Assembly (NCBI GenBank): GCA_019321725.1
Contig: CM033115.1
Span: 7,698,673 to 7,762,672, forward strand
DNA: 64,000 nt
Reading direction: 5' to 3'
From: Paulownia fortunei
Taxonomy: Eukaryota > Streptophyta > Magnoliopsida > Lamiales > Paulowniaceae
Below the pieces are notes generated by a model that was not told the origin of the DNA, did not search any database, and worked only from the letters and a program-made list of their open reading frames with translations. The stretch's first letter is position 1. Each line of letters opens with the position of its first letter. Made by a program: the position numbers and the translations under genes. Of this stretch, positions 32,668 to 43,180 are shown in pieces.

Positions 32668-33360
32668 GGTCACCAAAAATAGCCTTGCAGTTTGGCCCTA
32701 ACTTTAGATACTAAGTCTTCAAGAAGAATATTTTTCTTCCTTTCCTTGAAAAGAGGTGCCCCCAAGTAGATAATTGGAAGCTTTTTAAACACAAACCCGT
32801 GATATGTTTTAAAGCAAATGCCCGATAATGATGGGTCCTTTTGCTAGCCACAAAGATACACTTATTAGGATTGAAGAGCTGAATTGATACCAGTTCATAA
32901 AAAAGTAAAAAATCCATCAAAATTCGAGCAACCCATCTAAATGCTTCAGAAAAAATGAGAACGCCATCTACATAGGCAAGATGTGGTACCAAGACACCTC
33001 TCTCTATATGATATTACAAATAACTATTTGCAATAAATAAAGAGTTCAAACCATGATAAAATACCTCAGAAGCTAAAATAAATAATAATAGCGAGGGTCA
33101 CCTTAATATAGCCTATGGGCTGACTAAAAGAATCTAACTGCAACACCATTTATCAGAATCGAAAACCACTTGTCCATAACACAATGTTTGATAAGCTTAA
33201 TCCATCGAGAAGAGAAACCAAACCTTATACAAACTGAGTATAGAAAAGCCATTGAACTCGATCATAAGCATTTGCTATATCAAGCTTAAAAATAACATTT
33301 TCAACCTTTCTAGGACTATCAATTGAATGAACTAAATCCTGAGCAAGCAAAATGCTTTAT
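32668..33360 (-). pseudogene. LINE (non-LTR) reverse transcriptase fragment
   Basis: On the minus strand, from 33360 down: LLAQDLVHSI, then in another frame KLDIANAYDRVQW (RT palm with the first catalytic aspartate), and after several frame changes HLAYVDGVLIFSE at about 32980-32945, the equivalent of the F/YADD box with its second aspartate changed to glycine. LFNPNKCIFVAS and LVSKVRAKLQG follow near 32668-32700. Both N-terminal endonuclease and 3' end are missing. The D-to-G change alone would abolish polymerase activity. Confidence 0.8.
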
Positions 33361-33664
33361 TTTAATAAAGATTATTACATTATATATCTATTTTATATTG
33401 TAAATATAGTACTTCTATATGTACATAATACTAAATTATTGAATTATTATTAATTAAAATATTAAGTTAAGTAATAGGTATATACTTAGATATTTACCTA
33501 AGTAATATATATTTACTTAGATATTTATTCATAAATACATATACATTATTGTACATTACATGTTCTATTTTAGTAAAGAGCAATATAATTATATTTTTTA
33601 TACTGCAAATCTAATATTTTATATATGTATATACTAAACTTTTAAATTTATTTTTAATTAATAG
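33361..33664. repeat. AT-rich repeat, left half of a Tat target
   Basis: Very AT-rich, similar in wording to 24926-25429 and to 46666-46958 on the other side of the Tat element. No gene. Confidence 0.5.
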
Positions 33665-34032
33665 TGATGTGGCTTACATCTACATGCTAAGGTATGATAA
33701 CTCTGCTTCACCACTTGTATCCTAATTACTTGCTCTTAGAGCTGGGTTCCTCACCTACATCATGAATAGATCGTTATGAGGTTTTGGGGTTGTCCTAGAA
33801 AGCTTATTCGATAATTAAGTCAGTAAAAAATCTAGAGAGAATTAATCACCAATTGAAAATGAAATAAAATACGTACCATGTAAATGAGTAGGAGGGGTAT
33901 TTATACCTATTTAATTGGAACATGGTCTTTGATGTAATTTGGGCCTCTTGAGTTTCTAATATTATTTGGACTAAAATTAAATATATGTTGGGATAAACCA
34001 AATAAAATGAAATAAAATAAACATACCTATCA
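33665..34032 (-). repeat. Tat element 3' LTR
   Basis: Plus-strand reading TGATGTGGCTTACATC...CATACCTATCA, 368 bp; matches 46331-46665 along its length with many substitutions (CTTACATC vs CTTGCCTC and so on), so the insertion is old. Confidence 0.78.
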
Positions 34033-34052
34033 TACAACCCCCTAACTCTCAA
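34033..34052 (-). promoter_or_regulatory. Polypurine tract of the Tat element
   Basis: Minus-strand GAGAGTTAGGGGGTTGTA directly precedes the 3' LTR start TGATAGG. Confidence 0.6.
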
Positions 34053-34719
34053 ATAACTTAGCGGCGAGGAGGCTAGCTGGGGGTTAAGAGTTCTACCAGA
34101 AGTAGGAGAGTGCCTTTTTGTATATAGAAGGAGGTGATGGCCATTCCTTACTTTCAGTTGGGGAGCTCTTTTTAATTTTGTTTTTTAAGTTATGAAATTC
34201 AGATGTACGTGTTCTCATTCAAATTCATAATTTCATACTTTTTTTCCCTTTATTCTCTCTTTTCTCTGGGGAATCATGTTTGAGAGAGTAGGTCCACGAG
34301 TGTGTTAGGGACGGAGTGAGATGCAATTATATGAAGGACTAAGGGAAAGCCATCGTGTAGAAGGTGGCGTGTTATTTGGTCGAGGTAGAAGAGCCTTGGC
34401 TACCTCCAATCGAGGCATAGCTACCTCGGCTATATAGCTTATAACGGCTGAGGTATTACCTCAGAAGCCCCTCAACTTGGTTGAGGCTGCTATGATTCGA
34501 CTGACTTTTTTTTACCCAGCCGAGGCTTTATTTCAGCTGATTTTTCTCCTACCGAGGCTTTTATACCTTAGTAGGTCTTTTCTCTGGTTTCTAGGGCAGT
34601 TTCTCCCATAACATAGGACTGATAGGCCTATCCTTAGTTCAATTCCCCATGCTTCATTTTGTTATTCTCGTCATTTTATGAATGACTTAGGCAAAAAATC
34701 AATCTCTATAAGTATCCTG

Positions 34720-36650
34720 AGAGAGTATCTCTAGGGAAGCACTTTTGGGTTTACTTGAGTGTCCATCTGATTCATTAGAGTATGAGAAGTTTGGATCCTT
34801 GGAGGGTAGTTCGAGTTCATTGGGAGATTAGGATAGTTATAGTAGTCCTGGTGATGGTAGTCAGGATGAGCTTTCTCCTAATGAGGTATTTGAGTCTGGG
34901 AAAGATTCCTCTACCCATGGTTTAGTGTTAGTACATTATAGAGTGATGAATTCTGACATATTAGATTATGTTGTATCCAAGGGAGATCTCATATTACTCC
35001 AAAAGAGGTTGCATTTACCTTCATGCTTTAAGTTTCTTCTTCATTCCCTAAGCTAGAGGCTTAGGGAGCCTTCTGTTGGGTACTTTACTGTCTATATGTT
35101 TAGCTTTGTTTGTGGATTCTCACTTCATACTTCTTCTATCCTATAAAGATCATATGTGCCTATGGCCTTTATGTTGGTCAGTTTACCCCAAACTCCTACA
35201 TGTACTTTAATGGGTTTTGACACCATTTAGGAGAGTGAGGACTTCTGGTGAACTTAGATAGCTTTCTTTTGCTCTTCATTGTGAGGAGAGTGACTGTGAA
35301 GTCTTTCTATCATTTCTTTCCTCAGTCGTGATGTAGGTTCTTAGACAGAGTAGCTTCTTCTCGTGATCCAAGGAAGAAAAAGTTCTTCTATGTTAAAGAT
35401 AATAGCTAGGGGCTTTCTCTTAAGTGGAGTAGTTCTCCTTCTATTTATTCTACTTCTCATAGCTCGTGTGACGAGTTTAGGGAAGATTCCATAGCCGTGG
35501 GATTCTTTTATCAGCCCTTTGAAGTTAAAAGTTTATTCCACGTGGGTATTTAATGCCCTATGCTGCTTGAGTATTATTTTCATTTTATATATCTACTTTT
35601 AACATATACACTATTTCCTTTTTTCAGGAAAAGAGTTGGGTGTGGTGACAATTAAACCTTACAAGAAGAAGTCCCATGAGGCTGATGGGAGCTCAGCTAG
35701 ACCTCTATCCTGGAGATGTGGAGAGGAGAGGTGCTCCTTACCTTGATGTACTGTAGGTGAGCACAGGTCTTCATCTCAAACATCTAAACATGGCAGTAGT
35801 AGTAATGCGATGAGGCCTCTTCCTGCTATTGCAGTGAGCAAGAGATCGATAGGCAAGATGGATGTAACCCTTCCTAAGATAGTGCTAGCTTGAGCTAGTT
35901 TTCTCCTAGTGTTAGCCACCAGGAGAGGATCCAATCCTTGTCGGATACTAAAATATCACTGGGCTTGAGTAGGACCAAGAGCATCATCAGCAGGGATGAT
36001 CTTAGTAGGCTTAGCCATATTTCCTCCTCCAGCTTGGATGCTCTGTTGGTTGGAGATTTAGCTCGAGTATGTTTCTTTATTTAGAATATTTTCCCTCGAT
36101 GATAATCTTTGCTTCTTCGCTTTTTAGTTGGGCCCTTACTATGTACACCATGGTTAGTTGCCCACTTGTTGGCTTAGAGAAAGTAACAGGGTGTTTAGAG
36201 GCTATAACTTAGAAGAGTGCTGGGGAGATTACCCTCCATGAGAAGAAGATGGCTGAGATGGCATCAAAGCTGGAGAAGTTGAAGATCCAACATGAATGTG
36301 AGATGAGGATTGATGAGAGGTTCTTTTCATTCAAGAAAGGGATGAGCTTTCCAGCATGCCAAGAAGTTGCTTCAGTAAAGGCCTTCTAGGCTTCTAAACC
36401 ATTCAGTCAGGCTATGTTGGAGCAGGCTATTGGGATTTATGATCGTACTATCCATGATTATCGGCACACTCTAAGGGAGGCCAATTGCTTCTTTTAAGAG
36501 GATGTGATGCTACTTGATCCTAATACGTCTGATGATGAGAAGGGCAAGATTATAGCACTTTGCGACATTCTTGAAGCGTTCGTTGTAGCTGAGGAGCCTT
36601 AGGACATGCAGGCTAGAAATAGAGCCCCTCTGGATGGTGCTGCTTAGGAC
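34720..36650 (+). pseudogene. Antisense ORF of the Tat element (transposase_28-like), decayed
   Basis: It runs opposite to gag. From about 34735 one frame reads EALLGLLECPSDSLEYEKFG and ..GSQDELSPNEVFESGKDS, then HLPSCFKFLLHSLS, stop, LREPSVGYFTVYMFSF. This layout resembles the 'putative gypsy type transposon' domain (PF04195) found antisense in Tat elements. Later exon-like parts: from 35630 (after a pyrimidine-rich TTTTTTCAG) a serine/lysine-rich segment; and 36130-36600 (after CTTTTTAG) reading MASKLEKLKIQHECEMRIDE, QAMLEQAIGIYDRTI and DEKGKIIALCDILEAFV, a helical, probably coiled-coil C terminus. At least five in-frame stops are seen. Function is unknown even where intact; the domain match is from memory. 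Confidence 0.55.
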
Positions 36651-36964
36651 TTTTCAGCTTTTTTCTTCCTCCATTATTCCAGGATTATGCTTTATGCTTT
36701 CCTAACATATGTTAGGTTATTTGTTTCTATTTTATCCTCATGATGCTGAAATTTGCCAGATGTTGGCATGTATATTCGCTACTGCTAATGCTTTTAATTT
36801 ATAATATGTTGAGTAAAGCCTTTTGCCTTTTACATATTGTGTTGCTCCCCACGGATGTTGTATCATTAATGTGAATGTTTGATTTAGCTTGAGTTATCCA
36901 GGAGATTTAGAAATAAGCCTGGGGTAGCATTGTGCCTTTTTTCATAAAATTATTATAGTAATGA

Positions 36965-37170
36965 GCTTGGGATGGTGTTGAGCCACCACTTACGGGACTT
37001 AGTCATATGCCTAAGATGGTTTCGAACTACTGCTTATAGGACTTGGTCATATGCCAGGGATGGTTTTAAGCCACCACTTATGAAACTTGGTCGTATGCCC
37101 GAGATGGTTTTGAGCCACCATATACGGGACTTGGTCGTGTGCCCACAGTAGTTTGAGCCACCACTTCCAA
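36965..37170. repeat. 44-bp tandem repeat, about 4.7 copies
   Basis: Anchors AGCCACCACT recur at 36981, 37025 (diverged), 37069, 37113 and 37156, spacing 44, 44, 44, 43. Each unit also carries GGACTTGGTCATATGCC. Copies differ from each other, so it is not recent. It lies between protease and antisense ORF of the Tat element, where pol would be expected. Confidence 0.88.
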
Positions 37171-37499
37171 AATTTTATCATTGTTGCCTGCTTGCTTATT
37201 TGCTAATTTTAAAGCTTTGGACTTGTTAAGCTCCCTCCATATATGATCAAAATTTTTGACATGTGAAAGCAGTAATAATAACGAACAAGCATAAATGTGA
37301 TCAACCATAAACTTATCTAAATAATTTTGTGAATGCTATAAAGATGTAAATCTCCCTCAAACAGGGAGTCCTATAAAGAAAAACATAAATGCTGGAAAGA
37401 AATTGTTCACATAGCACATATTCTAAAAAGTAGTAAATGACAAACAAATTCCAAAACTAATAGATATGAGGAGCGCATTATGTCCTTAGGGCTCTCTGC
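37171..37499. other. Non-coding spacer in the Tat element
   Basis: AT-rich with no pol homology on either strand; the 76-codon minus frame 37078-37308 is a by-product of the repeat. Confidence 0.5.
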
Positions 37500-38280
37500 T
37501 GCCCCCTATTTCTCTAGCTTTCTTCAAGGTGACGATATAGCCCTGGCAATTTATATATCATCCCTAGCTTCCATACCCCGGGTGATTGTTGGGAACTCAA
37601 CCTTCATATGGATAGTTGAAGCAACTGCACGAAATTGGTTAAGACTAAGCCCACCCAAGATCATGTTGTAGGCTGAAGGGTTTTTTACCATTAATCTCAT
37701 AAGTTTTATGACTTAAAGTATCCCTATATTCCCAGTGTGAGTGGAAGCATCACCTCTCCTAAGATATTCACCACTTTTTCGATAAAGCCCACAAGAGGAA
37801 TGCTTACTGGAACTACTTGGGTTTGATCAGTCCTAAGCTTCTAAAAAGCTTCATAAAAGATGATGTCCATAGTGCTCTATCCATCTATCAGTCATTGTTT
37901 TATGAGAAAGTTGGACAATATTATGGTGATAACAATGGCATCAACATTCTGCTCAATTGTGTGATTAATGTCCTACTCTCCAAATATGATTTCCATGCTC
38001 GTTTCACGAATGAGAAGAAATGGTAGGGAAAACTCGGGTGTTTCTCTCTTCCAACTTCTTTTTGTAATTTCTGAGTACGCTCCTCATACCTGTACTCGAA
38101 AGACCCTTAGAAATGACGTTAATAATACCAACGATGGTGTTATCCTATCGTCTATCTTACCTTTGACTCTTACTTTGCTGTTCATGTTGTGAACCTCTAG
38201 GTGGAGGTAAGTAGTGAGATAGGTAGTCTGCATATGGGCGTTGGTTAACAAACTCCTTCAGATAGCCCATTTGAATGAAT
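37500..38280 (-). pseudogene. Tat element gag C-terminus and protease
   Basis: From 38280 downward the minus strand begins FIQMGYLKEFVNQ, the continuation of the gag segment that stops at 44973. The protease follows: the active-site region (about 37880-37840) is badly decayed and no D-T/S-G triad is readable. The C-terminal half is clear: VPLVGFIEKVV-type wording near 37790, then NPSAYNMILGGLSLNQFRAV at 37635-37690 and MKVEFPT. Several stops. This is the Tat-type protease by its Y-N-x-I-L-G-x-x-x-L-N motif. Confidence 0.75.
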
Positions 38281-39905
38281 TAATAAGTGCATATTTTGAT
38301 ATATTTTTTATTAAATCCTTTATACTTTTTTTTCTTTATTCTTGTTAATATTATAGTTTTATTAATGTTTTGTGTTAGGGAATCCATGAACAAAAAAAAG
38401 ATCAAAAAGAGCTAAAATAAAACCAAAGAAGACAACACGTTTCGTGAGCAAATTGGGAGATAATATTTCATTAGATCAAAGAAGTATCACAATTAGAAAA
38501 AAAAGGGTAATTTTTGCCTAAGTCTATAATGTATAAATCAAAATATATGCAAGAAATCACTTGGACTTTGCAAGTGATTGTTGGGCTTGCATTAAATTCA
38601 AAATACGCATGATTCCAAACTTGTGCAATTTTTATATTTTGGCCCTAACTCCACTCTCAAAAGCCTTATGGACCCAGGTCTTACTTCATTTCAAATCTAA
38701 GAGATATAACTACAACTTTGTGGTTGGAAGCTCAACCCACTTCAACTTTATTTATAGTAGAAAATTCATCTAAGTGTGTGCATTGAAAATGATCTATCTA
38801 TGCTGATACATTTCCTTAAATCAAGCATAACTCTCTCCCTATTGGTTGGAATGAGGTGATTAAAGTTGTAAACCTAAGCTAACAAATAAATATACAACTT
38901 TGATGTTGATCACTTGTCTAAATTCAACCGATTGAATGGAAAAAAATGTGTGATAAAATTCAGATTGGAAAAGGATATGTGAATTTAGATTAGATTTGAA
39001 GCTACTTTGGAGTGCATTTGTAGTGAATTTGGAGATTGCCAATTTAGGTATTCTTCTACTATAAATAGGGACTCTTGGATAATATTTAAGATGTATAAAA
39101 ATCCTTAGAGGGGGAAAAAAAATTTTATTATTGTCTTTCTTTAGGCTAAGTTTTCTAGCAGTATTGTAAGTTTTCTAGTAGAAATAGAAACATATTCTCT
39201 AATTTTTCTTCTATTTTTAGTCTTTTGTACTTTCATTATATCTTTGTAGATTTCATTTAAGTTGAGGAGAAAGGGTGAAGCTCTTGATGGAGGAACATGA
39301 ATGATTATAAATGTGCATAATGTTTAGGTGTGTTGTTTTATTATTTTAATTTTTGATTGAAACCCTCCTTGTTTAGTGAAGATTCTTGATTTATGTATCA
39401 CTAATGATACAACAAATACTTGGGTTCATTTAGCTTATTGTACGGATCTACCACACCGACTACTAATAAGAAATCATGATTTGTTATAGACAAACTTGTG
39501 CATAAATACTTGATCCCATAAATAAGTGTTGGCGTTAAAATCTTTCTTATTTTGTGGTGATTCTTGATTTATGTATCTCCAATGGCACAACAAATATTTA
39601 GGTTTATTTAACTTATTGTACAGTTCTGCCCTACTGACTACTAATATGAAAACTATATTTGTTGTAGACAAAGGTGTGCATAAATACCGAGAAGTTGTAT
39701 CATCCATAATGGGATGTCACTATTTAGCATACTAGGAGATTCTCTTTGATCCCATAAACAAGTATTGGTATTAAGAGATAATTTGCAAACAGTAAGACAA
39801 TATCATAATTACCTTAATGCATGAGTTGTTTGATAACATCTTCCAATTGGAACCTTTATTATGTACGGAATCTACACTTGGGTTTGCAACCTTAAAGGTA
39901 TAACA
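38281..39905 (+). repeat. Athila B 5' LTR
   Basis: Starts TAATAAGTGCATATTTTG (TG probably mutated to TA) and ends GGTATAACA. It contains two copies of a ~178-bp tandem repeat starting at 39386 and 39564. It lacks a ~230-bp block present in the 3' LTR (about 44700-44930). Confidence 0.85.
39386..39720. repeat. 178-bp tandem repeat inside Athila B LTR
   Basis: TTGATTTATGTATC...GGCACAACAAATA...CATAAATACTTGATCCCATAAATAAGTGTTGG repeats with a 178-bp period; the second unit diverges in its right half. The same duplication occurs in the 3' LTR at about 44276 and 44454, so it predates the insertion. Confidence 0.8.
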
Positions 39906-39911
39906 AGTTTT

Positions 39912-39929
39912 TGGCGCCATTGTCGGGGA
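39912..39929 (+). promoter_or_regulatory. Primer-binding site, Athila B (tRNA-Asp type)
   Basis: TGGCGCCATTGTCGGGGA, six bases after the LTR end; two differences from the tRNA-Asp complement usual in Athila elements. Confidence 0.85.
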
Positions 39930-40088
39930 AGAAAAGGTAAGTAATCAGGTTTGTAAATATTTTGTGTTTGTTTTCTTTACGGTTATGTGTTCATATGGTA
40001 TAATAGTCATTATTCTCATCGTTTAGTTAGAAATAATTCTAAAACCTTATTTTGAAATTTGTTTAAGTCGGCTCCACATACTTTCACC

Positions 40089-40880
40089 ATGGCTGAAAAT
40101 GAAAGTGTACATACCATGCGTACTTGCAACCTCCTCGAAATTATTCTCCTTCTTCTTTCATTTTTCCTCTTAATGCGAATAACTTTCAAATCAAGCTAGG
40201 TATGATCTCTTTACTTCCTAATTTCCATGGCTCAGACTCTGAAAGCCCTTTCTTGCATCTGAAAGAATTTGATGAAGTATGTGCCACTTTTGAAGATCAA
40301 ACTTGTACAAATGAGATTGTTCAGCTCAAATTATTTTCTTTTTCTTTAATAGATAAAGCAAAAACTTGGCTTAACTTTTTAAAACCTAGGTTAATTGGCA
40401 ATTGACAAGAAATGCAAGCTATTTTTTTTTCGAAAGTTCTTTCCAACTCATAAAACTAATGCTTTTCTTAAAATTCTAATAAAGCTTTCTTTCAATGTTA
40501 GGAAAAATTTAAAGATATGTTGAATTCATACCTACATCATGGGTTTGAAAAATGGAACTTAATTAGTTTCTTTAATAAAGGTTTAACTCCTGAAACAAAA
40601 TAATTTGTTGAAATAATGTATAATGGTGAGTTTCTTGATAAAGAACCCGATGAAGCCCTAGAATATCTAACCATTTCGTAGAAAAACCTCAATCATGACA
40701 TAGTGTTAATTCAAGGTTTTGTTAGGTCTAATCTTGCTAATAATAATAAAAAAATATTACCTCAGTCAAGAAATTGAGGCCATTGAACTTAAAAAAGTAA
40801 AGGAAACCAGATTTGTGTAAGATGAAAAAGTTTGCAGCATTTGTGAACTTGTTGGATACTCTACCAATGAATGCATAAAT
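40089..40880 (+). pseudogene. Athila B gag with altered zinc knuckle
   Basis: ATG at 40089 opens MAENESVHTM, then a frame change near 40125. The frame 40124-40405 carries KLGMISLLPNFHGSDSESPF and HLKEFDEVCATFEDQTC, matching element A gag. After more breaks come NGEFLDKEPDEALEYL (about 40624-40671) and the knuckle at 40833-40874, which reads CSICELVGYSTNEC: the metal-binding histidine is tyrosine here. Confidence 0.82.
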
Positions 40881-41301
40881 GTTCCAACATAAGAAAATGT
40901 CATGAATACATTCAAAAAACCTTTTCATTCTCCATATTGAAAAAAACTTATAATCAACAATAGATAAATCATCCCAATTTTAGTCGACGAGATGAGAACT
41001 ATGCCCAACTACTACATTCACAATATGCTGCCAAACTTTCCTTCTTATCCACCTCCACATACAAAATCCCTTGAGAAGACTTTGCAAGAATTGATGTATG
41101 GACAAACAAACATCAATAACCACTTCTTTACGTACTCATGAAAAAGGTAAATTTCCTGCTTAAACACAACTTAATCCTTCTACTCCACGTGAAAATTCAA
41201 TCATGGAGGCTAATTTAGTCATAATTCTTCAGAATGGAAATTTTTTTGACAATACTATTCATTAGGAGGAGAAAGTTTCTAATCCACCTTCAAAAATAAA
41301 G
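40881..41301 (+). pseudogene. Athila B gag-pol linker remnant
   Basis: Alignable at DNA level to element A 30480-30900 (phrases such as CATTCACAA...ACCAAACTTTC and CACATACAAAATCCCTTGAG). Broken, no motif. Confidence 0.6.
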
Positions 41302-41640
41302 AACCTTGTACTCAGTTGGAAGAAATGTCATTTCATGGTAACAACCAGTATTGTTCATGGACACATTATTTCATGAAAATTTATTAAAGTAGACAAATCT
41401 TAAATCGAGTTAATTGTTAATTTGCCAATACCAAAGTTTGTGAAGGAGGTAAGATCATTTTTAGGACATGCTGGATTTTATAGAATATTTATCAAAGAAT
41501 TTAATATAATATCTAAACATTTGTGTAATCTCCTAGCATATCTGCTAGAACCTGATCCAACATTGGCTCGTGTGGAATGGTCCGATAAGGATAATGGTCA
41601 AAAACATAAAATGAATTTGACTCTCTGCCTGTGAAATTTA
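41302..41640 (+). pseudogene. Athila B RT C-terminal fragment
   Basis: Pieces NLVLSWKKCHFMV (41302-41340) and, in the frame 41422-41634, FVKEVRSFLGHAGFYRIFIK and ISKHLCNLLAYLLEPD. This is the end of gypsy RT (connection segment before RNase H). The preceding protease and RT core and the following RNase H/integrase are missing. Confidence 0.8.
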
Positions 41641-43164
41641 TCTTTAATGGTTTCAACTATTAGTGTATATATTGTGTTGTTTCATCTTTATTTTTTAATA
41701 AGCACATTTTAGGTAATATCTTCTAAATTCTATTTTGACATTGGAGACAATGTCTTGATTAGGTTAGGTGAGGTGATAGTTGATATAATGTCTTGTATGT
41801 TCAATATGTGTGTTTTTAATTTTTTTCTTTTAAAAACAAAATTCAATCGTGTTTTCTTTTAGGTCCGTTGAAATTTGAAAAAAGGTGCCAGAGTAAAGGG
41901 TAACTATAATGCTCTTAAGGCGCACCTCTATTTATTTTGCATAACAAAGAAAGTTTGTAAAGTTTTGAACAAAAATTTGTAAATTATCAATTTGTTTTTG
42001 AGTCACAGATATTCTTCCAACTTCAATGATTAAAATTAAGCATGGATAATGTGGTTTGATTGATGATGGGTGTTATTTTGGACTTTGATGTTGTTTTTTG
42101 ATTAATATATTTTTGTAATAATCATACTTAAATCTTTTTACACAAATAGTTTTATTATTCGATGTGGAGACTAGCATGTCAAAATAGATAATTCTTATAC
42201 CCTTGCTTAATCATCACTTGGATTTTCGACATGTAGAGGTTGAGTATTCGAACTTTTTCTTTTGGTCTGTCGAGGCGAATGACTTATTGAGCACCACTTA
42301 AAAAATAATTAAGGCATTAGGCTTCTAGCACCATGGCTAAATTAGCTTGTTCCCCATGTGATGTTTTAAGAGAAAATTGCAAAGTGTTAAAACTATTACG
42401 AGTTGCAACTAAAAAAAAAAAAAAAAAAAACAAAAAAAATTACAAAGTGTTAAAAATATTAGGGGTTGCAACTAAAAATGGGATGTTGCAAAATTAATAA
42501 GAATGATGAAGAGGGTCTAATTCAATAATAATAGGCTTCGGTGTTGAAATTCATGGAGTATAAGATTCTGTAATGATAAACTCAATATGTCTAATCCTAT
42601 GAAGTTTTTAAAACATTTGTTAGATCCTACCCTTTTATTTTTTAGCAACATCACTACCTTTTAGCCCCATTACAACCTTTATTGAAAATATTTTGATTTT
42701 GTGTGGTGCCTTCGGTATAATAGAGATTTGTACCAAAGGAAGAGCCTATAATGTTTAACTCTTCCATTAGAGACTGAGTGATGGTTTTTGTGAGGTTATA
42801 TGAGAATTCACTTATTTGAAGCATACATGGTTTTGTTACTATTGATATTAACTATTCACACATACATTTGAGTATGCTTATTGTGGACATGTATTGACTT
42901 TTAAATGATTAAGTGTTAGATTCAACACTTATTAGATTTTATTTTTATATTATTTTGTTGCTTCCTGAGAATAATGGTTGGAAGTTAATTATGATAGGTG
43001 TTTGTAGGTATTACCGCTGAAAATCCTCACGAGACTATAACTCATTCTCTATGGGCTACCTAGGGGTTTAAAGGTTTGTTTCATATGCTAAGTGTAATCA
43101 TGATTTTCTATAAAAGTGGATCAGTTTAGGTTTGTTTTAGGCTTGCTCGAGGATATGCAAGTGT
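41641..43164 (+). other. Athila B 3' untranslated region
   Basis: No coding sense. Contains a 19-A run at about 42412-42430 and ends with GCTTGCTCGAGGATATGCAAG just before the polypurine tract, a conserved Athila 3' arrangement. Confidence 0.6.
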
Positions 43165-43180
43165 TAAGTGTGGGGGAATT
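43165..43180 (+). promoter_or_regulatory. Polypurine tract, Athila B
   Basis: AAGTGTGGGGGAATT directly before the 3' LTR start TGATAAGTGC. Confidence 0.85.

Noticed and set aside
33665..34032. First taken as a MITE because of its short size and recurrence at 46331-46665
   Set aside because: TG...CA ends, flanking PPT and PBS-like sequences and gag/protease between the copies make them LTRs of one Tat element.
36965..37170. CRISPR-like regular repeat spacing
   Set aside because: Repeats are contiguous with no unique spacers, in a plant retroelement; it is a minisatellite.
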